Assembly (NCBI GenBank): GCA_003500135.1
Contig: DNTA01000124.1
Coordinates: 1,438-11,184 of the forward strand
DNA: 9,747 nucleotides
Reading direction: 5' to 3'
Source: Cytophagales bacterium
Lineage (GTDB): Bacteria > Bacteroidota > Bacteroidia > Cytophagales > Cyclobacteriaceae
Shown here: positions 1-4,914 of the stretch, one piece after another
How the letters are laid out: every line of letters starts with the position of its first letter
Position numbering within the stretch: position 1 is the first letter of the stretch
Made by a program: the position numbers and the translations under genes
Notes under the pieces: model-generated
The model's database searches: none
What the model was told of the DNA's origin: nothing
Seen by the model: the letters and a program-made list of their open reading frames with translations, nothing else

Positions 1-26
1 CAAATTCAGCTCTATTGCTGAATTTG
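1..26. repeat. Perfect 10-bp inverted repeat at window edge
   Basis: CAAATTCAGC (1-10) and GCTGAATTTG (17-26) are exact reverse complements with a 6-base loop TCTATT. The repeat may extend past the left edge. It lies where the GxxExxY relic loses its reading frame. No T-run follows on the visible side, so a terminator call is not supported. Confidence 0.5.
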
Positions 27-237
27 GGTTCAGCCATCAGATCAATTCTAAAGCCGCATTCCATTCGAACTTCTTCATCTATAACTGGCATGGGCTTCTC
101 TTTCTCAACGTAAACTGCCGTATTTGTTGACTCAAAATACAGACATTCCTGATATACAGATTCAAATAAGCCGTGACCTAATGCTTAATGAACTTTTATT
201 GTTGAACCAATTACTTAAGCTGTTAGATCATTAACCC
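1..237 (-). pseudogene. GxxExxY-family protein (PDDEXK-like), decayed, cut by window edge
   Basis: Read on the minus strand from about 237, the conceptual protein begins VNDLTA*VIGSTIKVH*ALG and continues GHGLFESVYQECL, ending around RMECGFRIDLMAEP. This is the characteristic N-terminal half of the GxxExxY family (usual form ndLtyKvIGaaieVHkaLGpGLlEsvYeecL, then fraDLlve and iElK). The G, E and Y of the signature are present (E codon at 161-163). Two in-frame TAA stops, at 215-217 and 185-187, both fall where the family usually has lysine. After RIDLMAEP the expected IELK motif appears only in the next frame, as AIELN near positions 4-20, so a frameshift and loss of the motif lysine are likely. 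No good start codon is in frame; an out-of-frame ATG lies at 246-248. The family is common in Bacteroidetes, often near polysaccharide loci, and its function is not established. The 3' end lies outside the window. Pseudogene status is strongly supported by the two stops; the frameshift is less certain. Confidence 0.8.
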
Positions 238-319
238 GAATTATTCATGATGTTGCTATGAATAATGACGATAAATTATTGAAAATAATTGATATTCAAT
301 AATTTATGTCAGGGTTAAT
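230..319. repeat. Three-stem (cloverleaf-like) palindromic element
   Basis: Three nested perfect inverted repeats account for nearly all of these 90 bases. The outer stem pairs ATTAACCC (230-237) with GGGTTAAT (312-319). Inside it, the first arm pairs ATTATTCAT (240-248) with ATGAATAAT (258-266) around a 9-base loop. The second arm pairs ATAAATTATTGAA (271-283) with TTCAATAATTTAT (295-307) around an 11-base loop, and GAC/GTC (267-269 with 308-310) extend it past one bulged base. Only three bases at the junction (238, 239 and 311) are unpaired. The element overlaps the first codons of the decayed GxxExxY gene. It has no obvious target-site duplication and no tRNA landmarks. It could be a REP/MITE-like mobile palindrome, a structured RNA, or a transcription-end structure between the acetyltransferase gene and the relic. 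The structure is read directly; its nature is unknown. Confidence 0.6.
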
Positions 320-403
320 ACTCATATCCGGAAAGTTTTTATCGTATAAACTAAGTATCACCTCGGCGGCATCTTCGATTATGCCAATATTTTGGTATGA
401 TAA
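296..403 (-). other. Open-frame tail after the acetyltransferase stop, possible coding remnant
   Basis: Immediately after the TAA stop of the acetyltransferase and in the same frame, 35 sense codons follow to a TGA at 296-298. They read LSYQNIGIIEDAAEVILSLY and then DKNFPDMSINPDINY. The composition is protein-like and a segment such as GIIEDAAEVILSLYDKN would suit the C-terminal helix of a glycosyltransferase or similar enzyme, but I do not recognise a specific family. There is no start codon of its own near the beginning (the first ATG is at 323-325). It could be a leftover of a deleted gene or chance. Confidence 0.25.
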
Positions 404-955
404 TTATTTCAACTCCCTCTCCTTCACCTTTTGGGCAGGGTTGCCCTGATAAATGGTAAATGCTTCCAAATCGCCCGTGGCTACTGAGCCGACGTTGAGC
501 AGGCTATGGCTTTTGCAGGTTACTCCCGGACAGACCAGTGATTTAGCGCCGATCCACACCCCATCTTCCAGCACGATCTCCCCTACCATCAAATCAAAAG
601 TCTTTTTCTTATAATTGTGATTTCCGGTAAGCAACAGGGCTCCTTGTGACAGGCAACAATGACTTCCTATTTTAACTGAGGTCAGGTTATCGATCCAAAC
701 ACCCTCACCGATCCAGACATAATCACCGACATCCAACAGCCAGGGGTATTTAATATTCACCGATGGCTTAATGTTGACGCCTTTCCCGACTCCGGCGCCA
801 TAAAGTCGTAATAGAAACACTTTTAACCCCGAAATAGGGAAAAGTCCGTGGGTAAAAAACAGGTGACTGGTAAAGTACCAAAGCAATCTCCTGATCACTC
901 CCGCTCGGGGGCTGTACCAGGAGTTGTCATATTGGGAAAGGTCGGTTTGGGGCAT
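404..955 (-). CDS. wcaF: WcaF-like colanic-acid-type acetyltransferase (left-handed beta-helix)
   Basis: Predicted acyl-CoA-dependent O-acetyltransferase that would acetylate a sugar of the polysaccharide repeat unit in the cytoplasm. From the ATG at 955 the protein is 183 residues, almost the length of E. coli WcaF (about 182). It starts MPQTDLSQYDNSW, carries the family block LKVFLLRLYGAGVGKGVNIK then PSVNIKYPW, and continues with imperfect hexapeptide repeats (VGDYVWIGEGVWI, IGSHCCLSQG, VLEDGVWIGAKSLVCPGV). The GNHNYKKKTF segment holds the histidine in the position expected for the catalytic base, and the end QGNPAQKVKER is typical of the family. A TTG three codons upstream (964) would add MPT, but homologues start at the M(P/Q)xTDLS position, so ATG 955 is preferred. 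There is no clear Shine-Dalgarno. A heptamer array lies 44 bp upstream. Family assignment is firm; the acceptor sugar is unknown. Confidence 0.9.
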   Translation of the reverse strand: MPQTDLSQYDNSWYSPRAGVIRRLLWYFTSHLFFTHGLFPISGLKVFLLRLYGAGVGKGVNIKPSVNIKYPWLLDVGDYVWIGEGVWIDNLTSVKIGSHCCLSQGALLLTGNHNYKKKTFDLMVGEIVLEDGVWIGAKSLVCPGVTCKSHSLLNVGSVATGDLEAFTIYQGNPAQKVKERELK

Positions 956-998
956 AGTTGGCAAATTGGTGATTTTTTTAACGGTTCAGATGTTCAAT

Positions 999-1082
999 GG
1001 TTTATGGTTCATGGTTCCTGGTTCATGGTTCATGGTTCATGGTTTATGGCTCATGGTTTATGGTTTATGGTTTATGGTTCAT
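999..1082. repeat. GGTTCAT heptamer tandem array (12 units)
   Basis: Twelve back-to-back 7-bp units, mostly GGTTCAT or GGTTTAT with GGTTCCT and GGCTCAT variants, run without a phase break; a degraded unit GTTCAAT (992-998) precedes them. The array lies between the acetyltransferase start (955) and the 3' end of the GT4 gene (1166). Plus-strand reading frames through it give a spurious Trp/Phe/Met/Val/His/Gly peptide. Confidence 0.9.
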
Positions 1083-1090
1083 GGATCAGA

Positions 1091-1202
1091 GACGCCTGCA
1101 AGTGACACTGATAGAGTTTAGAATGAGTGGCTCTGGCCGGGTATATTGCAGGCCCTTGAAAACATTTATCTGTCCTGGAACAAATCGAGATACTTATTCT
1201 TT
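1091..1202. repeat. 112-bp duplicated block, copy 1
   Basis: Aligns without gaps to 3783-3894 (offset 2692), with about 99 of 112 bases identical by hand count. This copy includes the last 12 codons plus stop of the GT4 gene ending at 1166 and 75 bp of DNA beyond the stop. Part of the non-coding portion (GAATGAGTGG at 1121-1130 and flanks) is as well conserved as the coding tail. In both places the block directly follows a GGTTCAT array, so array and block appear to have been duplicated together. Confidence 0.85.
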
Positions 1203-2305
1203 AAATGGGATTCTGACATATAGTTTTCTGCTATTTTGCGGGCGCCTTTTCGCCATTCCCTATACTCATTTTCCTGCATTTCAATGGCCTGTCGGATGGC
1301 CTTCAGCAGCTCTTCTCCTTTTAAAGACACATCCCAACCGGCTTTTTTCGTGGCCAGGTTTCTCCACGGGGTTTGATCACTAATTATGACCGGTACCCCC
1401 TGATTGAAAGCTTCAAATATGGAATGACCGAAATTTTCACTTCTGCTGGGCTGAATATAAAAATGAAAATCCCGTATTACTTTTTCAGTATCCGGTGGGG
1501 GTATGGCTCCATGATGCGTAAATTGAATATGAACCGGAAGCTTGTTAATCAATTTTTGGCACTGCTCCCAGTACTCCCGGTCCTTTATTGGTCCATATAT
1601 ATGATACTTCACCGGAACCTTGATCTCATTCATTGCGTCGAGTACCAAATGGATATTTTTCATGGGGCTGATCAAAGCCACTGTTCCGAATTTAATTACC
1701 TCTTTCTTTTCGGTATTCCTGTTTAATAAAGGAGAAAAATGCGGAACATTACCAATCAGTTTTGTCCTCCTTTTAAGTACAGGCCACCAGTCGACCAGAT
1801 CATCAAATTCCTGTTGAGTAGTCACCTGCCACTGTACAGAACCCGGAATGAGCAGTTTCCGAAGTGCGAATAAGTAGAACCACTTTTTAATAGGTTTGAT
1901 GGATCGGGAGGTTTTTTGTAACATGCCCCTTGGCGCGATCGCTACCTTTTTTTTCCATTTTTTCGCCAGACGCAAGGGAAGAATTGTGGTAAACGGCGAG
2001 TAAATCCCATTAACATAAATTAAGTTGATGGGGATGTCCTCAATCAAACTTTGTACGAATGTCAGGTTACGCGATGCTGGCCGCAAATACGCTACCTTAC
2101 TCGATTTACCATAGGAAAGCCAAACATCGCTTTCCACCTCCAAGACTGTACCGTCATGATCTGTATTTCCCGCGATGATATAGAAATCAATTTCATCTTC
2201 CATATAGCGCACCAGGTTCACAATGGACCGGATGGGACCGCCTGCCTTATACGCCGGATCAAAGTAATCGTAGAATACTAATATTTTAGGTTTGTGTTGG
2301 TTCAA
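1166..2305 (-). CDS. GT4-family glycosyltransferase
   Basis: Predicted retaining, GT-B-fold glycosyltransferase (379 residues) transferring a sugar from an NDP-sugar to the growing lipid-linked repeat unit at the cytoplasmic face of the membrane. The N-terminal Rossmann half opens with KILVFYDYFDPAYKAGGPIR; the GGPIRSI segment (about 22-28) is the glycine-rich donor/acceptor loop of this subfamily. APRGML lies at about 124-129. The C-terminal half has the EX7E motif ENFGHSIFE (E290, E298) followed by AFNQGVPVIISD. The start is a TTG at 2303-2305: an in-frame TGA lies five codons upstream, and the first ATG is too far in (M35) and would remove the glycine-rich loop. The TTG sits inside an octamer repeat (TTCAAGGG on the plus strand). 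The gene is about 50% G+C and stands apart from its neighbours by repeat-rich gaps (168 and 210 bp). Sugar specificity cannot be read. Confidence 0.9.
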   Translation of the reverse strand: MNQHKPKILVFYDYFDPAYKAGGPIRSIVNLVRYMEDEIDFYIIAGNTDHDGTVLEVESDVWLSYGKSSKVAYLRPASRNLTFVQSLIEDIPINLIYVNGIYSPFTTILPLRLAKKWKKKVAIAPRGMLQKTSRSIKPIKKWFYLFALRKLLIPGSVQWQVTTQQEFDDLVDWWPVLKRRTKLIGNVPHFSPLLNRNTEKKEVIKFGTVALISPMKNIHLVLDAMNEIKVPVKYHIYGPIKDREYWEQCQKLINKLPVHIQFTHHGAIPPPDTEKVIRDFHFYIQPSRSENFGHSIFEAFNQGVPVIISDQTPWRNLATKKAGWDVSLKGEELLKAIRQAIEMQENEYREWRKGARKIAENYMSESHLKNKYLDLFQDR

Positions 2306-2364
2306 GGGTGAAATAGTTCAGGGGTTTAGGGGTTTAGGGGTTCAGTAGTTCAGCAGTTCAATTG
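2301..2364. repeat. TTCAGGGG-type octamer tandem array (8 units)
   Basis: Eight consecutive 8-bp units: TTCAAGGG, TGAAATAG, TTCAGGGG, TTTAGGGG twice, TTCAGTAG, TTCAGCAG, TTCAATTG. The first unit contains the complement of the GT4 start codon (TTG at 2303-2305), so the array runs straight into the coding sequence. Confidence 0.75.
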
Positions 2365-2368
2365 TTTA

Positions 2369-2392
2369 CCTCCCTTCGTAGACTTCGGGAGG
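2369..2392. repeat. Intergenic hairpin CCTCCC/GGGAGG
   Basis: CCTCCC (2369-2374) pairs with GGGAGG (2387-2392) around a 12-base loop, in the gap between the two GT4 genes. Neither strand has a T-run after it, so it is not a convincing terminator. A related but imperfect CTCCCTTCGG sequence recurs at about 3977-3986. Confidence 0.45.
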
Positions 2393-2400
2393 CAGAGCGT

Positions 2401-2421
2401 ATTTTAAAGTTTAAGGTTTAA
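2401..2421. repeat. ATTTTAA/AGTTTAA/GGTTTAA heptamer triplet
   Basis: Three tandem 7-bp units (2401-2407, 2408-2414, 2415-2421) in the gap between the two left-hand GT4 genes. The same AGTTTAA unit occurs as a pair at 3491-3504. Confidence 0.6.
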
Positions 2422-2474
2422 TTCTGTACTTCCCTAAAAAGCGTTGACCGTATGTATTCAGTTTTAAACTGCTA

Positions 2475-3482
2475 CTAAAATCTATTTCCTGCGATCTCTT
2501 CGTAAATATTCTGATACTGGGCTGCAATAAGCTGCGGGTCGAATCGTTTAATATTTTCCCTACCCGCACGGATCAATTGTTTTCGGTAATCTTCACGTGA
2601 CATCACCTTGGTTACGCCATAGCGAATGTCGCTTTCCTCATATGGATTGACCAGACAGGCGCTGTCACCGGCAACCTCTTTCATAGCGCCTAAATTTGAC
2701 GTCACCACCGGAATACCAAGCGCCTGTGCCTCAATAATCGGCATCCCAAAGCCTTCATACGTTGAGGCAAAACAAAGTACGTCACTGGTAATATACCATT
2801 TCATTACGTCCTCATAACTCAATTGAAAACGGTTTTCATATGGCAAATTAAGTTGTTCCAGCAGATATTTTAGCTGACCGTCAAGCCGGCCCAAAATGTT
2901 GAGGTGGACATTGAGGTCCTGCAAAGCCGGTAAAATGCGTTGTAAATTCTTGTTTTCTTTAGTACCCACCAACATGATCCTTGTAGGATACTGCACCGGA
3001 GCATGGTCGGTAGTGTTTTTAGCAAAGTTGAGCAAAGCTTTCCGGTAGGGATTATGCACAACCCTGATCTTACCGGCATATTGAGGAATTGCTGCCTTGA
3101 CCTCGTCGGCAGATGCCTGGGAAATTACCGTTATGGTATGAACCCTTTTCGCCGGTTGTACCAAAAACAACTGCTTTTTCAACCAAACCGACAGTGCGTT
3201 TCCTTTCAATAAAGATCCGATATCATGAATGGTAAGTACCGTATTTGGCCCTGTACCCATTGCCAGGTAATTACTATCTCCGGTAATATGATTGACCCTA
3301 CTCCGGTTACGTCTGGCCCAAAAGATATTGATCAAAAGGTTCCAGGGGGTTATGGTTCGCCTGGGAGCACGACATATTTCGTATTCTACACCGTTTAGTG
3401 CCGACAATACCGTTTCGAATAGCTCTTCTATACTGTGAAAGCCGGGTAGTCGTTTACGAAAGAAATATTTTACATGAAGCAC
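2475..3482 (-). CDS. GT4-family glycosyltransferase
   Basis: Predicted GT-B-fold glycosyltransferase (335 residues) acting on the lipid-linked repeat unit in the cytoplasm. The start VKYFFRKRLPGFHSIEELFE matches the usual N-terminus of a Bacteroidetes GT4 subgroup (a short strand, then R-x-P-G-x-x-SIE-x-x-FE), so the N-terminus looks complete although the protein is shorter than many GT4 enzymes. TVLTIHDIG (about 81-89) and TVISQASADEV (about 118-128) are typical end-of-domain-1 motifs. Domain 2 has LVGTKENKNL and the EX7E motif EGFGMPIIE (E243, E251) followed by AQALGIPVVTSNLGAMKEVAG. The start is a GTG at 3480-3482: an in-frame TAA lies seven codons upstream and the next methionine is residue 75. 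Two AGTTTAA heptamers lie 8 bp upstream. The gene is about 50% G+C. Its promoter should lie in the long gap to the right; I could not identify it. Confidence 0.9.
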   Translation of the reverse strand: MLHVKYFFRKRLPGFHSIEELFETVLSALNGVEYEICRAPRRTITPWNLLINIFWARRNRSRVNHITGDSNYLAMGTGPNTVLTIHDIGSLLKGNALSVWLKKQLFLVQPAKRVHTITVISQASADEVKAAIPQYAGKIRVVHNPYRKALLNFAKNTTDHAPVQYPTRIMLVGTKENKNLQRILPALQDLNVHLNILGRLDGQLKYLLEQLNLPYENRFQLSYEDVMKWYITSDVLCFASTYEGFGMPIIEAQALGIPVVTSNLGAMKEVAGDSACLVNPYEESDIRYGVTKVMSREDYRKQLIRAGRENIKRFDPQLIAAQYQNIYEEIAGNRF

Positions 3483-3490
3483 GGAATGGT

Positions 3491-3504
3491 AGTTTAAAGT
3501 TTAA
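3491..3504. repeat. AGTTTAA heptamer pair, upstream of GTG start
   Basis: AGTTTAA occurs twice in tandem, followed by the variant TCGTTAA (3505-3511), 8 bp upstream of the GT4 start codon. Short, but it fits the 7-bp period of the other intergenic arrays. Confidence 0.5.
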
Positions 3505-3641
3505 TCGTTAACCAACTAAAGATCACCAGGAAGTTTACGATATAAGTTTTTAAGTGATGCAAAAATAACATGAAGTGTTCCCCTACCGGGTCTGTATGTC
3601 GCTACAGGTAATGTCAATTCAGTAATTCGTTGAGGGGTACA

Positions 3642-3665
3642 TTGGTTCAAGGGTTCAAAAGTTCA
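3642..3665. repeat. NNNGTTCA octamer trio
   Basis: TTGGTTCA, AGGGTTCA and AAAGTTCA follow one another at an exact 8-bp period. They share the GTTCA core with the GGTTCAT heptamers and the octamers at 2301-2364. Confidence 0.55.
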
Positions 3666-3706
3666 CTAGCCGAAGGCTGATAGCAATTAGGTCAAAGAAA
3701 TTAATT

Positions 3707-3776
3707 GGCTTATGGTTCATGGTTCATGGCTCATGGCTCATGGTTCGTGGATCATGGCTCATGGTTTATGGTTCAT
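3707..3776. repeat. GGTTCAT heptamer tandem array (10 units)
   Basis: Ten in-phase 7-bp units: GGCTTAT, GGTTCAT twice, GGCTCAT twice, GGTTCGT, GGATCAT, GGCTCAT, GGTTTAT, GGTTCAT, followed by a partial GGTTTA. Like the array at 999-1082 it is followed within a few bases by the 112-bp duplicated block. Confidence 0.9.
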
Positions 3777-3782
3777 GGTTTA

Positions 3783-3894
3783 GACACCTCCGTGTGACCC
3801 TGAAAGAGTTTAGAATGAGTGGCTCTGGCCAGGTATATTGCAGGTTTATTAAAACATTAATCTGTCCTGGAACAAATCGAGATACTTATTCTTT
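3783..3894. repeat. 112-bp duplicated block, copy 2, with GT4 C-terminus fossil
   Basis: Ungapped match to 1091-1202 at about 88% identity. On the minus strand it still encodes KNKYLDLFQDR, the C-terminal residues of the GT4 protein ending at 1166, but here the stop is mutated so the frame reads on as LMF before ending, and an in-frame TAA lies just before KNKY. Sequence beyond about 3895 no longer matches. It is therefore a broken-off copy of a glycosyltransferase 3' end plus its downstream DNA. Confidence 0.8.
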
Positions 3895-3902
3895 TACGCC
3901 GA

Positions 3903-3922
3903 TGCAGGTGTTGTCACCTGCA
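3903..3922. repeat. Perfect 8-bp hairpin TGCAGGTG/CACCTGCA
   Basis: TGCAGGTG (3903-3910), a four-base loop TTGT, and CACCTGCA (3915-3922) form a perfect stem just beyond the end of the duplicated block. No T-run follows on either strand. Confidence 0.55.
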
Positions 3923-4008
3923 ACTCTTCAATGGATTATGAATGCAAAAGTCCAAGGGGTTAGCAAAAATGTTTAACTCCCTTCGGAAGTCAAGAGGTGT
4001 AAAGAATT

Positions 4009-4022
4009 AGCTCGAAGCTGGA
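4009..4022. repeat. AGCTCGA/AGCTGGA heptamer pair
   Basis: Two 7-bp units AGCTCGA and AGCTGGA followed by AGA, immediately before a GGTTCAT array. The same unit, read in another phase as CTCGAAG, recurs at 4413-4440. Confidence 0.5.
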
Positions 4023-4029
4023 AGAATTT

Positions 4030-4071
4030 GGTTCATGGTTCATAGCTTATGGTTCATAGCTCATGGCTCAT
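4030..4071. repeat. GGTTCAT heptamer tandem array (6 units)
   Basis: GGTTCAT twice, AGCTTAT, GGTTCAT, AGCTCAT, GGCTCAT, all in one 7-bp phase. Confidence 0.85.
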
Positions 4072-4184
4072 AGTATCCGCAGGTTGAACTATTTCTGTGA
4101 CCCCTTTGCTCTTCATTTTAATCTCTGCGGTTTTGTTTCATAAACCTGTTTAAAATATGATTACAGGGTGCTTAACAAAACTTA

Positions 4185-4282
4185 AGTACTTCGCTGACAA
4201 AATGTATAGACTTTACAACTGAAAAGTAGGTACATTTTGATCATAAAGTCAGTACTTCACTTTGAAAATGTACTGACATTTT
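4185..4282. repeat. Cluster of overlapping dyads and an imperfect direct repeat
   Basis: A 27-bp direct repeat (4185-4211 and 4251-4277, 66 bp apart, about 21 of 27 identical) begins AGTACTTC in both copies. Overlaid on it are perfect inverted repeats: GTCAGTAC (4248-4255) with GTACTGAC (4270-4277); GACTTTA (4209-4215) with TAAAGTC (4244-4250); GTACATTTT (4230-4238) with AAAATGTAC (4265-4273); and AAAATGT (4265-4271) with ACATTTT (4276-4282). Several cannot form at once, so alternative folds are possible. Candidate operator cluster, structured RNA or mobile-element relic; which one is unknown. Confidence 0.5.
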
Positions 4283-4345
4283 ATTTCAGATTTCGCCTCA
4301 CCATGTAAACCTCAGGAGGCGGGGAGTTTAAAGGTTGTTCATGTT

Positions 4346-4402
4346 TAAATACAATTGAGCGGTTTCTACTATGTGTGCTTCTATGTTTGTTCTATGGTTT
4401 AT
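4346..4402. repeat. 57-bp direct repeat, copy 1
   Basis: Matches 4452-4508 without gaps (offset 106 bp), with about 48 of 57 bases identical. Shared landmarks are TAAATACA at the start, TTTCTACT in the middle and CTATGGTT at the end. Confidence 0.7.
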
Positions 4403-4412
4403 GGATGATTAG

Positions 4413-4440
4413 CTCGAGACTCGAAGCTCGAAGCTCGAAG
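4413..4440. repeat. CTCGAAG heptamer tandem array (4 units)
   Basis: CTCGAGA followed by CTCGAAG three times, in phase. It sits between the two copies of the 57-bp direct repeat. Confidence 0.75.
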
Positions 4441-4451
4441 TTCTCAAATCC

Positions 4452-4508
4452 TAAATACAGTTGACCAGTTTCTACTCTGTGTACTTCTCGGTTTGTCCTA
4501 TGGTTCAT
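4452..4508. repeat. 57-bp direct repeat, copy 2
   Basis: Second copy of 4346-4402; differences are scattered single bases with no indels, indicating an old local duplication. Confidence 0.7.
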
Positions 4509-4634
4509 TTATGCGAAATAACCTGTAATTATAAAAGATTCCAATAGTGTTTTACTCATTACCACTGTTTTCTTTCATTTGGCAAATGTTACAAAAAAGC
4601 AAACTTTAAATAAGTAAATACCTATATAAAAATA

Positions 4635-4698
4635 TTTTTTAACATTTTTTAACATTTAAACCTAATTTTTATTGGTTTTTGTCGCAACTTTACTTTTA
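4635..4698 (+). promoter_or_regulatory. Candidate promoter region of the HU-like gene
   Basis: A tandem TTTTTTAACA pair (4635-4654) precedes TTG (4672-4674) and, 16 bases on, TACTTTTA (4691-4698). This resembles the Bacteroidetes TTG ... TAnnTTTG promoter, with the last G replaced by A. A start near 4705 would give a leader of about 210 nt. Tentative. Confidence 0.35.
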
Positions 4699-4794
4699 CC
4701 CTGTGCGTACATATTACTGTAACCGTTCTTAAAAAACATTTCCGGAGATTTAGTATTGAGAGCCGTTCGTTTTCAGGAATTCCTTATTGTAAAA

Positions 4795-4867
4795 ATGATG
4801 TCATCATGTGTGTTTCGGACTTGTACCCACCACGGTGACGCGTACAGGAAATGTCTGCAAAGGCAGA
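4795..4867 (+). other. Structured 5' leader of the HU-like gene (three small hairpins)
   Basis: Three successive inverted repeats lie in the presumed untranslated leader: ATGATG/CATCAT (4795-4800 with 4802-4807, a palindrome with one central base), TGTAC/GTACA (4822-4826 with 4842-4846, with CAC/GTG inside), and TCTGC/GCAGA (4854-4858 with 4863-4867, loop AAAG). Spacing suggests a leader with possible regulatory folding; no known riboswitch is recognised. Confidence 0.35.
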
Positions 4868-4914
4868 TTACGTATTAGTTAAAATTTATTATCAATCTTT
4901 TAAAATTAATTGAA

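Larger units (their letters stand above)
3483..4914. other. 1.4-kb repeat-rich non-coding region
   Basis: No credible gene is seen on either strand. The stretch separates the divergent GT4 gene (minus) and HU-like gene (plus). In order it holds AGTTTAA heptamers, an octamer trio (3642-3665), a small AGCC/GGCT hairpin (3668-3678), a GGTTCAT array, the second copy of the 112-bp block, a TGCAGGTG hairpin, AGCTCGA and GGTTCAT heptamers, a cluster of dyads (4185-4282), a loose CGCCTC/GAGGCG pair (4294-4299 with 4316-4321), a 57-bp direct repeat interrupted by CTCGAAG heptamers, an AT-rich promoter-like zone (about 4560-4700), and a structured leader for the HU-like gene. Open frames through the arrays give low-complexity peptides and are not genes. 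Confidence 0.8.

Noticed and set aside
230..319. tRNA or tmRNA gene
   Set aside because: Cloverleaf-like pairing but no T-loop, D-loop or anticodon-arm consensus, arms of the wrong length, and very AT-rich.
848..1383. Plus-strand open frames rich in WFMVHG/WFMVYG-type repeats
   Set aside because: They are the GGTTCAT array read in frame (7-bp units cycle through all frames) and lie antisense to real genes; the peptide is a by-product of the repeat.
1373..1817. Plus-strand open frames within the GT4 gene
   Set aside because: Antisense shadows of a well-supported glycosyltransferase with intact motifs.
2369..2392. Intrinsic terminator between the two GT4 genes
   Set aside because: A stem is present but no T-run follows on either strand and the loop is 12 bases.
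2870..3212. Short open frames on both strands inside the second GT4 gene
   Set aside because: They overlap the continuous GT4 frame that carries the HD, SQAS and EX7E motifs.
3903..3922. Intrinsic terminator
   Set aside because: Perfect stem but followed by ACTCTTC on the plus strand and by no T-run on the minus strand.
3719..3976. Plus-strand open frame of 85 codons in the long gap
   Set aside because: It starts in the heptamer array and crosses the duplicated block, which encodes a glycosyltransferase tail on the other strand; there is no protein-family signal.
999..4071. CRISPR array
   Set aside because: Units are 7-8 bp with no spacers; tandem repeats, not repeat-spacer architecture, and no cas genes.
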